The notes beneath the pieces are model-generated. The model searched no databases, had not been told where the DNA came from, and saw only the letters and a program-made list of their open reading frames with translations. A stretch of DNA of 12,581 nucleotides from Bacteroidia bacterium. GTDB taxonomy: Bacteria; Bacteroidota; Bacteroidia; B-17B0; Aurantibacillaceae. The position numbers and the translations under genes are program-made. Shown piece after piece: positions 1-7,165 of the stretch (its first letter is position 1; each line of letters begins with the position of its first letter). The DNA is taken from NCBI GenBank assembly GCA_026418315.1, contig JAOABO010000044.1:1-12581 (forward strand). Reading direction: 5' to 3'.

Positions 1-688
1 CTTTTATGGTTTTCAGGTGATGATAGAAAATATACATTCTGAAACCTATTCTCTGTTAATTGATACTTATATTAAAGACAATAATGAAAAACACAAGTTA
101 TTTCACGCTATTGACACCGTACCTTGTGTAGGCAAAAAAGCAGAATGGGCTTTAAGATGGATTAACAAGGGAAGTTTTGTAGAACGTTTAATTGCTTTTG
201 CCGCCGTTGAAGGAATTTTCTTTTCAGGTTCATTCTGCTCTATTTTCTGGTTAAAAAAACGCGGATTGATGCCAGGACTCAGTTTTTCCAATGAACTTAT
301 TTCAAGAGATGAAGGATTGCACTGCGATTTTGCTTGCCTGCTATATACTAAATATATCGAAAATAAACTACCAGAATCTACTGTTCATCAAATTATTCGT
401 GAAGCCGTAAGCATAGAACACGAATTTGTAAAAGATGCCATTCCGGTACGACTAATAGGCATGAACGCCGATTTAATGTGTCAATACATAGAATTTGTGG
501 CCGACAGATTATTAGTAGCGCTTGGGTGCTCAAAAATTTTCAACGCTACCAATCCTTTCGATTTTATGGAAATGATTTCTCTTCAAGGAAAAACCAACTT
601 TTTTGAGAAAAGAGTTTCTGAATATAAGAAAGCAGCAGTAGGCACTAAATTACAGGAAAACACATTTAAGTTAGACGAAGATTTCTAA
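1..688 (+). CDS. nrdB: Class Ia ribonucleotide reductase small (beta/R2) subunit, 5'-truncated
   Basis: This subunit holds the diiron-tyrosyl radical that NrdA uses to reduce ribonucleotides to deoxyribonucleotides in the cytoplasm. The frame is open from base 2 (reading FYGFQ, a conserved R2 segment) through the GTG at 17, so that GTG is internal and the gene starts outside the window. About 228 residues remain of the roughly 320-390 usual. Visible metal ligands are E (26-28) and H (35-37) in ENIH, the VEG glutamate (209-211), and E/H of DEGLH (311-322). The Y of ENIHSETYS (47-49) aligns with radical Tyr177 of mouse R2. The first Asp ligand is lost with the missing 5' end. The C-terminus FKLDEDF matches the R1-binding tail of eukaryotic R2 (FTLDADF in mouse). 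It lies upstream of the methyltransferase and nrdA on the same strand. Family assignment is very secure. Confidence 0.97.
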   Translation, partial: FYGFQVMIENIHSETYSLLIDTYIKDNNEKHKLFHAIDTVPCVGKKAEWALRWINKGSFVERLIAFAAVEGIFFSGSFCSIFWLKKRGLMPGLSFSNELISRDEGLHCDFACLLYTKYIENKLPESTVHQIIREAVSIEHEFVKDAIPVRLIGMNADLMCQYIEFVADRLLVALGCSKIFNATNPFDFMEMISLQGKTNFFEKRVSEYKKAAVGTKLQENTFKLDEDF

Positions 689-757
689 TCTTTCATCTAA
701 ACTTTTTACCTACTTGTTTTAAAAACAAAAACAAGCTTAGAAATTTTACTTTTAAAA

Positions 758-1711
758 ATGAGCAATAAAAATAAAACCATACAAGTAAAAAATTCAGATT
801 ATCTGGCACAAGATACACTCATCACCCTGTCTGATAAAAGCCATGTTTCTTTTATAGAAAATAAAATCATTCATCAGGATATTTTTGATGCACTCCCGCA
901 CCTCCCCGAAAATTTTGTTGATTTACTATTTATAGACCCTCCCTACAACCTTACAAAATCCTATCAAAGTCATACCTTTAAGGAAATGACTTCGGCAGAA
1001 TATGAAAAATGGTTTGAAGCTTGGTTTGTACCTTTATTAAAAATTCTCAAGCCAACTGCTTCTGTATATGTATGCTGCGACTGGAAAACATCTGTTTCAG
1101 TTTACAAAATCATTTCTCAACATCTTAAAATAAAAAATCGCATTACCTGGGAAAGAGAAAAAGGCAGAGGTGCTTATACCAACTGGAAAAACTGCCATGA
1201 AGATATATGGTTTGCTACCGTATCAGACCATTATTACTTTAATGCCGAAGCCGTTAAAATGCTACGCAAAGTATTAGCTCCCTACAAAACCATTCATAAT
1301 CAACCAAAAGATTGGTTCATAGATAATAACAACCAACCCTATCGGCTTACTTATCCTTCCAACTTATGGACAGACATCACCATACCCTTTTGGTCAATGC
1401 CCGAAAATACAGACCACCCTACTCAAAAACCTGAAAAACTTTTGGCCAAAATAATTTTAGCCAGCACACGAGAAAATGATTTTGTATTTGACCCCTTTCT
1501 TGGTTCGGGCACAACCGCCGTTACAGCCAAAAAACTAAACCGAAAATACTGCGGCATAGAAATTAACCAAACCTACTGCCACTACACCTTAAAAAGATTA
1601 GAAATGGCTGAAACAGACAAAAAAATTCAAGGATACGAAAACGGCGTCTTTTTGGAACGAAACACCTCATTTTCTAAATTAAAAAAATTATTCACACCAA
1701 CTGGTGTATAA
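758..1711 (+). CDS. Beta-class DNA methyltransferase (N6-adenine or N4-cytosine)
   Basis: This protein transfers a methyl group from S-adenosylmethionine to an exocyclic amino group in a specific DNA site. The 317 residues show catalytic motif IV as DPPYN (60-64), then a variable central region (about 110-210) that probably recognises the target, then HPTQKP (220-225) and the SAM-binding motif I as DPFLGSGTT (245-253), followed by GIEIN. The order IV, target region, I is that of the beta group (MboII, HinfI, CcrM type). DPPY slightly favours N6-adenine; the target cannot be read from sequence. No restriction endonuclease is adjacent. The gene sits 69 bp after nrdB and 66 bp before nrdA on the same strand, so cotranscription with the reductase is likely. 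The ATG follows an A-rich leader with no clear ribosome binding site. Confidence 0.9.
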   Translation: MSNKNKTIQVKNSDYLAQDTLITLSDKSHVSFIENKIIHQDIFDALPHLPENFVDLLFIDPPYNLTKSYQSHTFKEMTSAEYEKWFEAWFVPLLKILKPTASVYVCCDWKTSVSVYKIISQHLKIKNRITWEREKGRGAYTNWKNCHEDIWFATVSDHYYFNAEAVKMLRKVLAPYKTIHNQPKDWFIDNNNQPYRLTYPSNLWTDITIPFWSMPENTDHPTQKPEKLLAKIILASTRENDFVFDPFLGSGTTAVTAKKLNRKYCGIEINQTYCHYTLKRLEMAETDKKIQGYENGVFLERNTSFSKLKKLFTPTGV

Positions 1712-1777
1712 AATTATTTAAATCACTACTCTATCAATAAAAATAACATCTAATTTTACATTCAAAATTTTACAACT

Positions 1778-4249
1778 ATGTATGTCATCAAAAGAAATGG
1801 AAGCAAAGAGCCCGTGCAATTTGATAAAATAACTGCACGAATAAAAAAACTATGCTACGGTTTAGATATGAACTTTATTGACCCAGTCATAGTAGCCATG
1901 AAGGTTATCAATGGCATATATGATGGCATTACCACTACCGAACTCGATAACCTTGCTGCAGAAACAGCCGCTACCATGACTACCAAACACCCCGATTATG
2001 CTATATTGGCGTCACGCATTGCTGTCAGTAATTTACATAAAAACACACTCAAAAGTTTTTCGCAAACCATAGAAAAATTATACAATTACATTGACCCCAA
2101 AACAGGACAAAAAGCCCAGCTTATTGCAGATGATGTATATGAAATCATCATGAATAACAAACAACAATTAGATTCTTCCATTATATACGACCGCGATTTT
2201 GGATACGATTACTTTGGCTTTAAAACACTTGAACGTTCTTATTTACTCAAAATCAATGGCAGAGTAGCCGAAAGACCTCAACACATGCTGATGAGAGTGG
2301 CCGTAGGCATCCATAAAAACGATATAGACGCCGCTATAGAAACTTACAACTTAATGAGCGAAAAATGGTTTACCCACGCCACACCCACTCTCTTCAATGC
2401 CGGCACACCCAAGCCACAAATGTCTTCCTGCTTTTTACTTCAAATTAAAGAAGACAGCATTGACGGCATTTATGACACATTAAAAGATTGTGCTAAAATA
2501 TCGCAAAGTGCAGGCGGAATAGGATTAGCCATACACAAAGTAAGAGCCACAGGTTCTTACATCAAAGGCACCAACGGCACCAGCAATGGTATTATACCCA
2601 TGCTGAAAGTATTCAATGAAACTGCCCGTTATGTAGATCAGGGCGGTGGAAAAAGAAAGGGCTCCATTGCCGTTTATTTAGAACCATGGCACGCCGATAT
2701 TTTTGAATTTTTAGATATTCGTAAAAATCATGGAAAAGAAGAATTAAGAGCAAGAGATTTGTTCACCGCCTTATGGATACCCGATTTATTTATGAAAAGA
2801 GTAGAAGCCGATGAACACTGGACACTGATGTGCCCAAACGAATGCCCCGGCTTATATGAAGTTTATGGACAAAAATTTGAAGACCTTTATACTTCTTATG
2901 AAAAAGCAGGAAAAGGAAGAAAAACCATACGAGCAAGAGAATTATGGGAAGCCATTATAGAAGCCCAAATAGAAACCGGTAACCCCTACATGCTCTACAA
3001 AGACGCCTGCAATGAAAAATCCAACCAAAAAAATTTAGGTACCATTCAATCTTCCAACTTATGTACTGAAATTATTGAATACACAGCCCCCGATGAAATT
3101 GCCGTATGCAATCTTGCTTCTATTGCTCTACCAAAATTCGTCAATGAAAACACCAGAACATTTGACTTTCAAAAATTATTTGAAATAACCAAAGTTGTTA
3201 CCAAAAACTTAAATAAAATCATTGACCTGAATTATTATCCGGTACCCGAAGCCAGAAAGTCCAACATGCGCCATCGCCCAATAGGAATTGGTGTACAGGG
3301 ATTGGCAGATGCCTTTATTTTAATGCGATATCCCTTTGACAGCGAAGAAGCCAAAAAACTCAATAAAGATATTTTTGAAACCATCTACTTTGCCGCACTC
3401 ACCGCCAGCAATGAATTAGCAAAAGAATACGGACCCTATGAAACCTATGAAGGGTCTCCTATTTCGCAAGGTATTTTTCAGTTTGATATGTGGAATGTAA
3501 AACCATCAGACCGATGGAACTGGAATGAACTTAAACAAAACATTCTTAAATATGGTGTAAGAAATTCACTTCTGCTGGCTCCTATGCCCACTGCATCTAC
3601 TTCTCAAATACTTGGAAATAATGAATGTTTTGAACCTTTTACCTCCAATATTTACGTAAGAAGAGTACTATCCGGCGAGTTTATTGTTGTAAATAAATAC
3701 CTTTTAAGAGACCTTGTCAAATCCGGCTTATGGAACGACACTCTGAAAAACAAAATCATAGCAGAAAACGGAAGTATTCAAAATATTCCGGAAATTCCGC
3801 AAGAGTTAAAAGACCTGTACAAAACCGTATGGGAAATCAAACAAAAACACATCCTTGACATGGCTGCAGACAGAGGGGCATTTATTGACCAATCACAATC
3901 TCTCAACCTTTTTATGCAGGATGTTAATGTGGCCAAGCTTTCCAGTGCTCATTTTTACGCATGGAAAAAAGGACTAAAAACCGGAATGTATTATTTAAGA
4001 ACCAAAGCTGCTGCCGATGCTATTAAATTTACTGTAGAACAAAGTGTCTTAAAGCCACAGGTACTGAATAATGAAGATGCTTTAGTAGTAGAACTCAGCA
4101 ATGCCGGAACCATAGACCAAAAACAAGTATCAACCTTAGTGCCTTCTGAAGACATGGCCAAAATTAATTTACCCTTAGAGCCCAGTGCCTCTGATCAAAT
4201 TTCCTGCTCTCTTGATAATCCTGACGGATGTATTATGTGCGGCTCATAA
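1778..4249 (+). CDS. nrdA: Class Ia ribonucleotide reductase large (alpha/R1) subunit
   Basis: This is the catalytic subunit that reduces NDPs to dNDPs, paired with NrdB. The 823 residues begin with an ATP-cone (about 1-90, VIKRNG start) that sets overall activity by ATP/dATP. The catalytic barrel has C218 (MSSCFLL), N427/C429/E431 (SNLCTE) and C444 (VCNLAS); these numbers equal those of mouse R1. The radical-transfer tyrosine pair is Y738-Y739 (GMYYLRTK). The tail ends CIMCGS, with the C818/C821 pair that passes electrons from thioredoxin or glutaredoxin, and resembles the human R1 tail. It is about 30 residues longer than the human enzyme; the extra length lies between 444 and the C-terminus. 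It appears complete and intact. The stop is followed at once by GC-rich repeat DNA of the accessory island. Confidence 0.98.
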   Translation: MYVIKRNGSKEPVQFDKITARIKKLCYGLDMNFIDPVIVAMKVINGIYDGITTTELDNLAAETAATMTTKHPDYAILASRIAVSNLHKNTLKSFSQTIEKLYNYIDPKTGQKAQLIADDVYEIIMNNKQQLDSSIIYDRDFGYDYFGFKTLERSYLLKINGRVAERPQHMLMRVAVGIHKNDIDAAIETYNLMSEKWFTHATPTLFNAGTPKPQMSSCFLLQIKEDSIDGIYDTLKDCAKISQSAGGIGLAIHKVRATGSYIKGTNGTSNGIIPMLKVFNETARYVDQGGGKRKGSIAVYLEPWHADIFEFLDIRKNHGKEELRARDLFTALWIPDLFMKRVEADEHWTLMCPNECPGLYEVYGQKFEDLYTSYEKAGKGRKTIRARELWEAIIEAQIETGNPYMLYKDACNEKSNQKNLGTIQSSNLCTEIIEYTAPDEIAVCNLASIALPKFVNENTRTFDFQKLFEITKVVTKNLNKIIDLNYYPVPEARKSNMRHRPIGIGVQGLADAFILMRYPFDSEEAKKLNKDIFETIYFAALTASNELAKEYGPYETYEGSPISQGIFQFDMWNVKPSDRWNWNELKQNILKYGVRNSLLLAPMPTASTSQILGNNECFEPFTSNIYVRRVLSGEFIVVNKYLLRDLVKSGLWNDTLKNKIIAENGSIQNIPEIPQELKDLYKTVWEIKQKHILDMAADRGAFIDQSQSLNLFMQDVNVAKLSSAHFYAWKKGLKTGMYYLRTKAAADAIKFTVEQSVLKPQVLNNEDALVVELSNAGTIDQKQVSTLVPSEDMAKINLPLEPSASDQISCSLDNPDGCIMCGS

Positions 4250-4259
4250 CATAGGTGAT

Positions 4260-4302
4260 GTTGCTGCGAGGTGCCGAGCGAAGCGAGGCATTTCGCAAAA
4301 AC
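4260..4302. repeat. 43-nt hairpin repeat, degenerate copy C
   Basis: This is the third copy of the 43-nt hairpin found at 5912-5954 and 7163-7205. It is identical to them except for two bases in the right outer arm (TCGCAAAAAC instead of TCGCAGCAAC), which weaken the 10-bp outer stem. The inner part keeps GGTGCC/GGCATT pairing and the GCGAAGC tip. It begins 10 bp after the nrdA stop and ends at an ACGGTTT junction shared with copy A. Confidence 0.85.
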
Positions 4303-4307
4303 GGTTT

Positions 4308-4425
4308 CGGGCTTGCGTTCGGGCGGGTTTCGGAGCATCCGCCTTAGGCGGATCAACCAGCACTGAACTTGAATAGAAGCACAAAGCTCCAAGTTTGCAC
4401 GACAGCCCGCCTGACGCAAAATCCG
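4308..4425. repeat. Large imperfect palindrome C, 3' of the membrane-protein gene (attC-like layout)
   Basis: Arms at 4308-4327 (ending GGGCGGG) and 4406-4425 (starting CCCGCC) pair imperfectly over about 20 bp, with a central section of 78 bp. The centre contains a perfect short hairpin, ATCCGCC-TTA-GGCGGAT, at 4337-4353. The centre also shares scattered words (ACCA..ACT, GAAG.ACAAA.CT, CAA) with the centre of palindrome A at 5960-6072, so the two look like diverged members of one family. The right arm ends two bases from the stop codon of the minus-strand gene at 4428. It may also stop the convergent nrdA and membrane-protein transcripts, but no U-run is seen. Confidence 0.7.
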
Positions 4426-4427
4426 TA

Positions 4428-5132
4428 TTATGGACTGGTTTTCTCTGCATATAGTCTCTTTATTTTCTTGAAGAATTGATACAAAGTATAATAAGTGATA
4501 AAAAGAAAAAATATTCCAATTGCAAAAACAAAAAGTGAAGGCCAGTCTATAGAAGAATCTGTAAAAAGGAAATTCGCTTTGTAACTTTTCAAAATGTATG
4601 TAATCAGCAATAAAACCTCCAATATTAGAAAGGCAAATGTAAAAATTGAATGAAAATCAGGCATCCACCATATGATAAGTAATTTTTTCTTTTCATTTTG
4701 CTTTTTAAGAAAACTTTTTTGGGGATTATAATTATTGGGAAATATCTGCCAAAGTGGTTCTGTACTTTCTTCTGTAATACCTGCCCTTTCTCTTATAGTA
4801 GCATTAACAAATTGGTCTCTTCTAAAACCATAGGCATAACTTACTACCAAACAAAAACCAAGCGTTAATACTCCTTCTGCAATACAAAAAGCGATTGTAA
4901 AATCAAACAGTGTCAAATGAAAGTTCTTGTCTGTTGAAGTACCTCCAAAATTTAACAGTGCTAAGCCAAACCCAACAATTACAGAGAGGATTATTGAAAG
5001 CAATTGGATAAATGTAGATTGGTGATTGTTTTGATTTTCCGCAAACTGTTGATGAAAAGATTTTACCAATTCCTGTTTATAATTTTCCATATTATCAGAA
5101 TACATATTATAATTTTTAATTATCTGTTTCAA
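4428..5132 (-). CDS. Hypothetical membrane protein with four predicted helices
   Basis: I do not recognise the family. The 234 residues comprise a hydrophilic N-terminus rich in Q and N (1-40), hydrophobic segments at about 42-61, 77-101, 160-181 and 198-220, a polar loop of about 58 residues between helices two and three (RRDQF, then a lysine-rich stretch near 143-150), and a basic C-terminus. No signal peptide or catalytic motif is evident. Other possible starts are Met10 and Met15; the first is given because no ribosome binding site discriminates. The stop codon touches palindrome C. The gene is co-oriented with the other two island genes and convergent with nrdA. It may be accessory cargo; nothing in the sequence gives a function. 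Confidence 0.75.
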   Translation of the reverse strand: MKQIIKNYNMYSDNMENYKQELVKSFHQQFAENQNNHQSTFIQLLSIILSVIVGFGLALLNFGGTSTDKNFHLTLFDFTIAFCIAEGVLTLGFCLVVSYAYGFRRDQFVNATIRERAGITEESTEPLWQIFPNNYNPQKSFLKKQNEKKKLLIIWWMPDFHSIFTFAFLILEVLLLITYILKSYKANFLFTDSSIDWPSLFVFAIGIFFLFITYYTLYQFFKKIKRLYAEKTSP

Positions 5133-5200
5133 TAATATTTAGATATGAAGAGGCATTATATAATTTTAGTTTACCTATCGAACCATAAACAATAATTAAT

Positions 5201-5565
5201 TCAAATGAAGTTTTTTTCTGGTAAAACAAGCGGCATACTTACAGCTTTGGATGCATCGTCAGATTTATATAATTGTGTTCCATAAATGTTTTTTGTCAAA
5301 TCAGTCTTAACAACGCCATTTATACTTTTAAAGTATATCCTGATACATTCACCATCATAATACGTGTCTTTCAGTGTTATAAATGATCTGAAAAAACATT
5401 AATTATTACCCAAGACTTACCATCTGGTACAGTAAATTTAGCGCTTGCATTAGTAAACTCAATCGATTGTGCTTTACCTTTTGATATTGTTGTCTGTGCA
5501 TTACCAGATAAAATCCACACGCTTAAAAAAAGCGTAACAATGAAAATTGTCAATTTTAATTTCAT
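5201..5565 (-). pseudogene. Small secreted hypothetical protein interrupted by a -1 frameshift
   Basis: The ATG at 5563-5565 starts a typical signal peptide (MKLKLTIFIVTLFLSVWILS, then GNAQTT with a likely cleavage site near NA/QT). An in-frame Met 16 codons upstream (5611-5613) would put a non-signal leader in front and is less likely. The frame closes at 5377 after ...VIINVFSDHL. From a run of six T (on the minus strand, about 5390-5396) the -1 frame continues without a stop as RSFITLKDTYYDGECIRI... to a TGA at 5201-5203. Adding one T joins the two into a 121-residue protein. The event is either a natural one-base deletion, an assembly error, or less likely slippage. I do not recognise the family; a short exported beta-rich protein is the most that can be said. 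Confidence 0.65.
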
Positions 5566-5802
5566 GATATTTAATTTAAGAATCCAACTACTTGTCATGC
5601 TTAGTAGTTTCACCCCATTTTTTTAAGTGGGTTCTGGTCTCCACTTTTTAAAGTTTATTTTTTATACAAAATCAAACCGAATACTATACAATAAATCGTC
5701 AAGACGAGTCAAAAATAAGTAGTTCTCTCATTTGTCTCATTCTGTTGTGTCGTCCTTTACGCTTGCCTGTAACGGGTGGGCGACTTAGCGAAGTTGCGGA
5801 GC

Positions 5803-5828
5803 GGCCAACGAAGTTGGCTGCGAAGCAA
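5803..5828. repeat. Two adjacent small hairpins capped by GAA
   Basis: GCCAAC-GAA-GTTGGC at 5804-5818 is a perfect 6-bp stem with a GAA loop. It is followed directly by TGC-GAA-GCA at 5819-5827. Both use the same GNA triloop as the larger hairpins of the island. They lie in the GC-rich stretch (about 5766-5850) immediately left of the 106-bp repeat and no gene can be supported there. Confidence 0.6.
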
Positions 5829-5836
5829 TTTTGCCA

Positions 5837-5896
5837 ATCCGCTTGTTGTGCGAATGTGCCGAAGCGCAGCGAAGGCACCAAGCACAGCAAGCGGAT
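5837..5896. repeat. Nested hairpin at the left edge of direct-repeat copy A
   Basis: Arms 5837-5851 (ATCCGCTTGTTGTGC) and 5882-5896 (GCACAGCAAGCGGAT) pair over 15 bp with one G-T wobble. Inside, GTGCC (5856-5860) pairs with GGCAC (5874-5878) around a GC-GCA-GC tip. The left arm lies mostly outside the 106-bp repeat, so this stem can form only in copy A. Confidence 0.7.
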
Positions 5897-5955
5897 GTAA
5901 GCCGCCCCTCCGTTGCTGCGAGGTGCCGAGCGAAGCGAGGCATTTCGCAGCAACG
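5850..5955 (+). repeat. 106-bp perfect direct repeat, copy A
   Basis: Every base from GCGAATG to CAACG matches 7101-7206, in the same orientation, at a distance of 1,251 bp. The repeat is far richer in G+C than the flanking genes. It contains the GTGCC/GGCAC hairpin in its left half and the 43-nt hairpin at 5912-5954 in its right half. It has no supportable coding frame. Confidence 0.97.
5912..5954. repeat. 43-nt hairpin repeat, copy A
   Basis: The outer stem GTTGCTGCGA/TCGCAGCAAC is a perfect 10 bp. It continues as GGTGCC/GGCATT (two G-T wobbles, then four Watson-Crick pairs), a tandem GA/GA mismatch, and a GC-GAA-GC tip, so every base of the 43 is in the fold. GCGAAGC is known as an exceptionally stable DNA mini-hairpin. 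It resembles REP or MITE-like elements in kind, but no assignment to a named family is made. Confidence 0.9.
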
Positions 5956-5959
5956 GTTT

Positions 5960-6072
5960 GCAGATTTGCGATGGGCGGGATTTTTACCACTAATGTTTAT
6001 GCGAAGTACAAAACTTTCAATTACCCCAAAACTGTCCTGCGGAGCACGAAACCCCGCCTATTGCAAATGTGC
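5960..6072. repeat. Large imperfect palindrome A, 3' of the nuclease-like gene (attC-like layout)
   Basis: Arms 5960-5979 (ending GGGCGGG) and 6053-6072 (starting CCCGCC) match at 17 of 20 positions, with a 73-bp centre. The position relative to its gene is the same as for palindrome C: directly downstream of the stop of the minus-strand gene. The other side abuts the 43-nt hairpin through an ACGGTTT junction, as in C. A single-stranded fold of this DNA would be a long stem with bulges, as in integron attC sites, although the classical GTTRRRY/RYYYAAC cores are not clearly present. Confidence 0.7.
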
Positions 6073-6073
6073 T

Positions 6074-6087
6074 GTTAGCGGTAGCTC
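6074..6087. repeat. Left end of inverted repeat bracketing the 6099-7043 gene
   Basis: GTTAGCGGTAGCTC here is the reverse complement of GAGTTACCGCTAAC at 7081-7094 except for one base. The pair encloses exactly one gene, with 11 bp to its stop and 37 bp to its start. Confidence 0.75.
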
Positions 6088-6098
6088 TACTTCTCTCG

Positions 6099-7043
6099 TC
6101 AAATGTTTTCATACTTAATAAATTGTCTGATGTTGAAGTAATGATAAAGTATGTCTTCCAGAATTATCAACTTGTCAATGGTGTCAAACTGCTCAATTAT
6201 TGAATTGATATTAGTTTCACTGTCAACAATTGAAACTCGTCTTATTGATGCTTCCAAAATTGCTAAAAAGTCGGAAGAGTTGCTTTCAAATCCGAATAGT
6301 TCGGGCAGTAAATTGTAATTAGAATCAACTATACTTTTTGATTCTCGTCCTTGTTGATTGAAAACTTCTTGAATGAAGTAATAGAAAGTTTGAGCCTTAG
6401 CATTTTCAAGATTGATTGGGTCACTATGAAATCCAACTTTGTTGTCTCTACTATATGAATAATGGTGGCTTGGATTGGTGTCATTTACTAAATCATGAGG
6501 CGGAATGGTAATTGATTTTTTGAACAGTAGCAAGTTTCTCAGAGTAACAAGTCTGCGGTGCATAGGGTGATAGAAAAAAATGTCGTCATAATAAATTGGT
6601 AGAAATTCTTTTGCTTGTGATTTGAGTTTTGAAAGGTCGCTACTTTTGTAAAACATTGGTGCGACATAAGCAGCTTTATTCTGCTGAGATAATTTGAACA
6701 TTGCATTATGCTGTTCATATTTATTGTTCTTACGCAGGAGTTCAAATGCAAAGAAACCTTTGTCAACTGGTAATGAAACATTTTTGCGGTCAGTTGTCAG
6801 TTTTCCGCTGAAGTGTGGCGAATAGAAGTCGGAACGTTTGAATTGAATGTAAAATGGAACAATTGTGTTCAATACTCCGTCATAGCCCAACTCGTTTTCG
6901 TCCGCTTGCGAAATTCTTCTTACCTCAACACTTTTGTCCCGAAAATAAAATGACCTATTTAAAGAGGTTTCGATTGCAGAAATGAAATCTTCCTCAATAA
7001 AATCGGGAGTAATTCTTTCGCCATGTATTTTAAGTATGCTCAT
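6099..7043 (-). CDS. Hypothetical protein, possible PD-(D/E)XK-type nuclease
   Basis: The 314 residues match no family I can name. The N-terminal third has the arrangement of a PD-(D/E)XK nuclease core: an acidic helix (about 16-28, EEDFISAIETSL), then GYDG with D55, then a hydrophobic strand ending in Q67-F-K69 (PFYIQFKRS), that is D-x11-QxK. The Q in place of D/E occurs in some restriction-type nucleases. The rest is mixed helix and strand with no zinc site, helicase motif or transmembrane segment. The gene stands alone inside a 14-bp inverted repeat, has palindrome A at its 3' end and the 106-bp repeats on both sides. It may be a defence or restriction cargo gene; that role is inferred only from the motif and setting. 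Confidence 0.7.
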   Translation of the reverse strand: MSILKIHGERITPDFIEEDFISAIETSLNRSFYFRDKSVEVRRISQADENELGYDGVLNTIVPFYIQFKRSDFYSPHFSGKLTTDRKNVSLPVDKGFFAFELLRKNNKYEQHNAMFKLSQQNKAAYVAPMFYKSSDLSKLKSQAKEFLPIYYDDIFFYHPMHRRLVTLRNLLLFKKSITIPPHDLVNDTNPSHHYSYSRDNKVGFHSDPINLENAKAQTFYYFIQEVFNQQGRESKSIVDSNYNLLPELFGFESNSSDFLAILEASIRRVSIVDSETNINSIIEQFDTIDKLIILEDILYHYFNIRQFIKYENI

Positions 7044-7080
7044 TTTTTGTTCGTCAGTTTATTGTTTGCAGGTCGTCCAA

Positions 7081-7094
7081 GAGTTACCGCTAAC
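7081..7094. repeat. Right end of inverted repeat bracketing the 6099-7043 gene
   Basis: GAGTTACCGCTAAC pairs with 6074-6087 (13 of 14). It overlaps by three bases the left arm of the 7092-7165 palindrome, so the gene unit runs directly into the repeat B structure. Confidence 0.75.
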
Positions 7095-7165
7095 GGAGGG
7101 GCGAATGTGCCGAAGCGCAGCGAAGGCACCAAGCACAGCAAGCGGATGTAAGCCGCCCCTCCGTT
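7092..7165. repeat. Palindrome enclosing the left half of repeat B
   Basis: AACGGAGGGGCG (7092-7103) and CGCCCCTCCGTT (7154-7165) are a perfect 12-bp inverted repeat. It encloses the GTGCC/GGCAC hairpin. In copy A the corresponding left arm is absent and a different stem (5837-5851 with 5882-5896) can form instead. Confidence 0.8.

Noticed and set aside
713..735. Hairpin CTTGTTTT/AAAACAAG between nrdB and the methyltransferase as a terminator
   Set aside because: The stem is 8 bp and mostly A-T, with no U-run after it; chance in AT-rich DNA is likely.
4185..4450. Several overlapping open frames on both strands after nrdA
   Set aside because: They translate the GC-rich palindrome C and hairpin copy C; composition is repeat-like, frames overlap on both strands, and two run into known genes.
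5377..5396. Programmed -1 frameshift at the T-run
   Set aside because: The zero-frame codons GTT TTT TCA do not give a two-tRNA slippery heptamer; an indel or sequencing error is simpler.
5625..5646. Hairpin AAGTGG/CCACTT with following T-run
   Set aside because: It would terminate a plus-strand transcript, but no plus-strand gene lies upstream; the stem is only 6 bp.
5699..6118. Open frames of 77-100 codons on both strands with shared peptide words (AKRGISQ, CRSAAKAPSTAS)
   Set aside because: The shared peptides come from the 106-bp and 43-nt repeats being open in several frames. There are no conserved domains and no start context.
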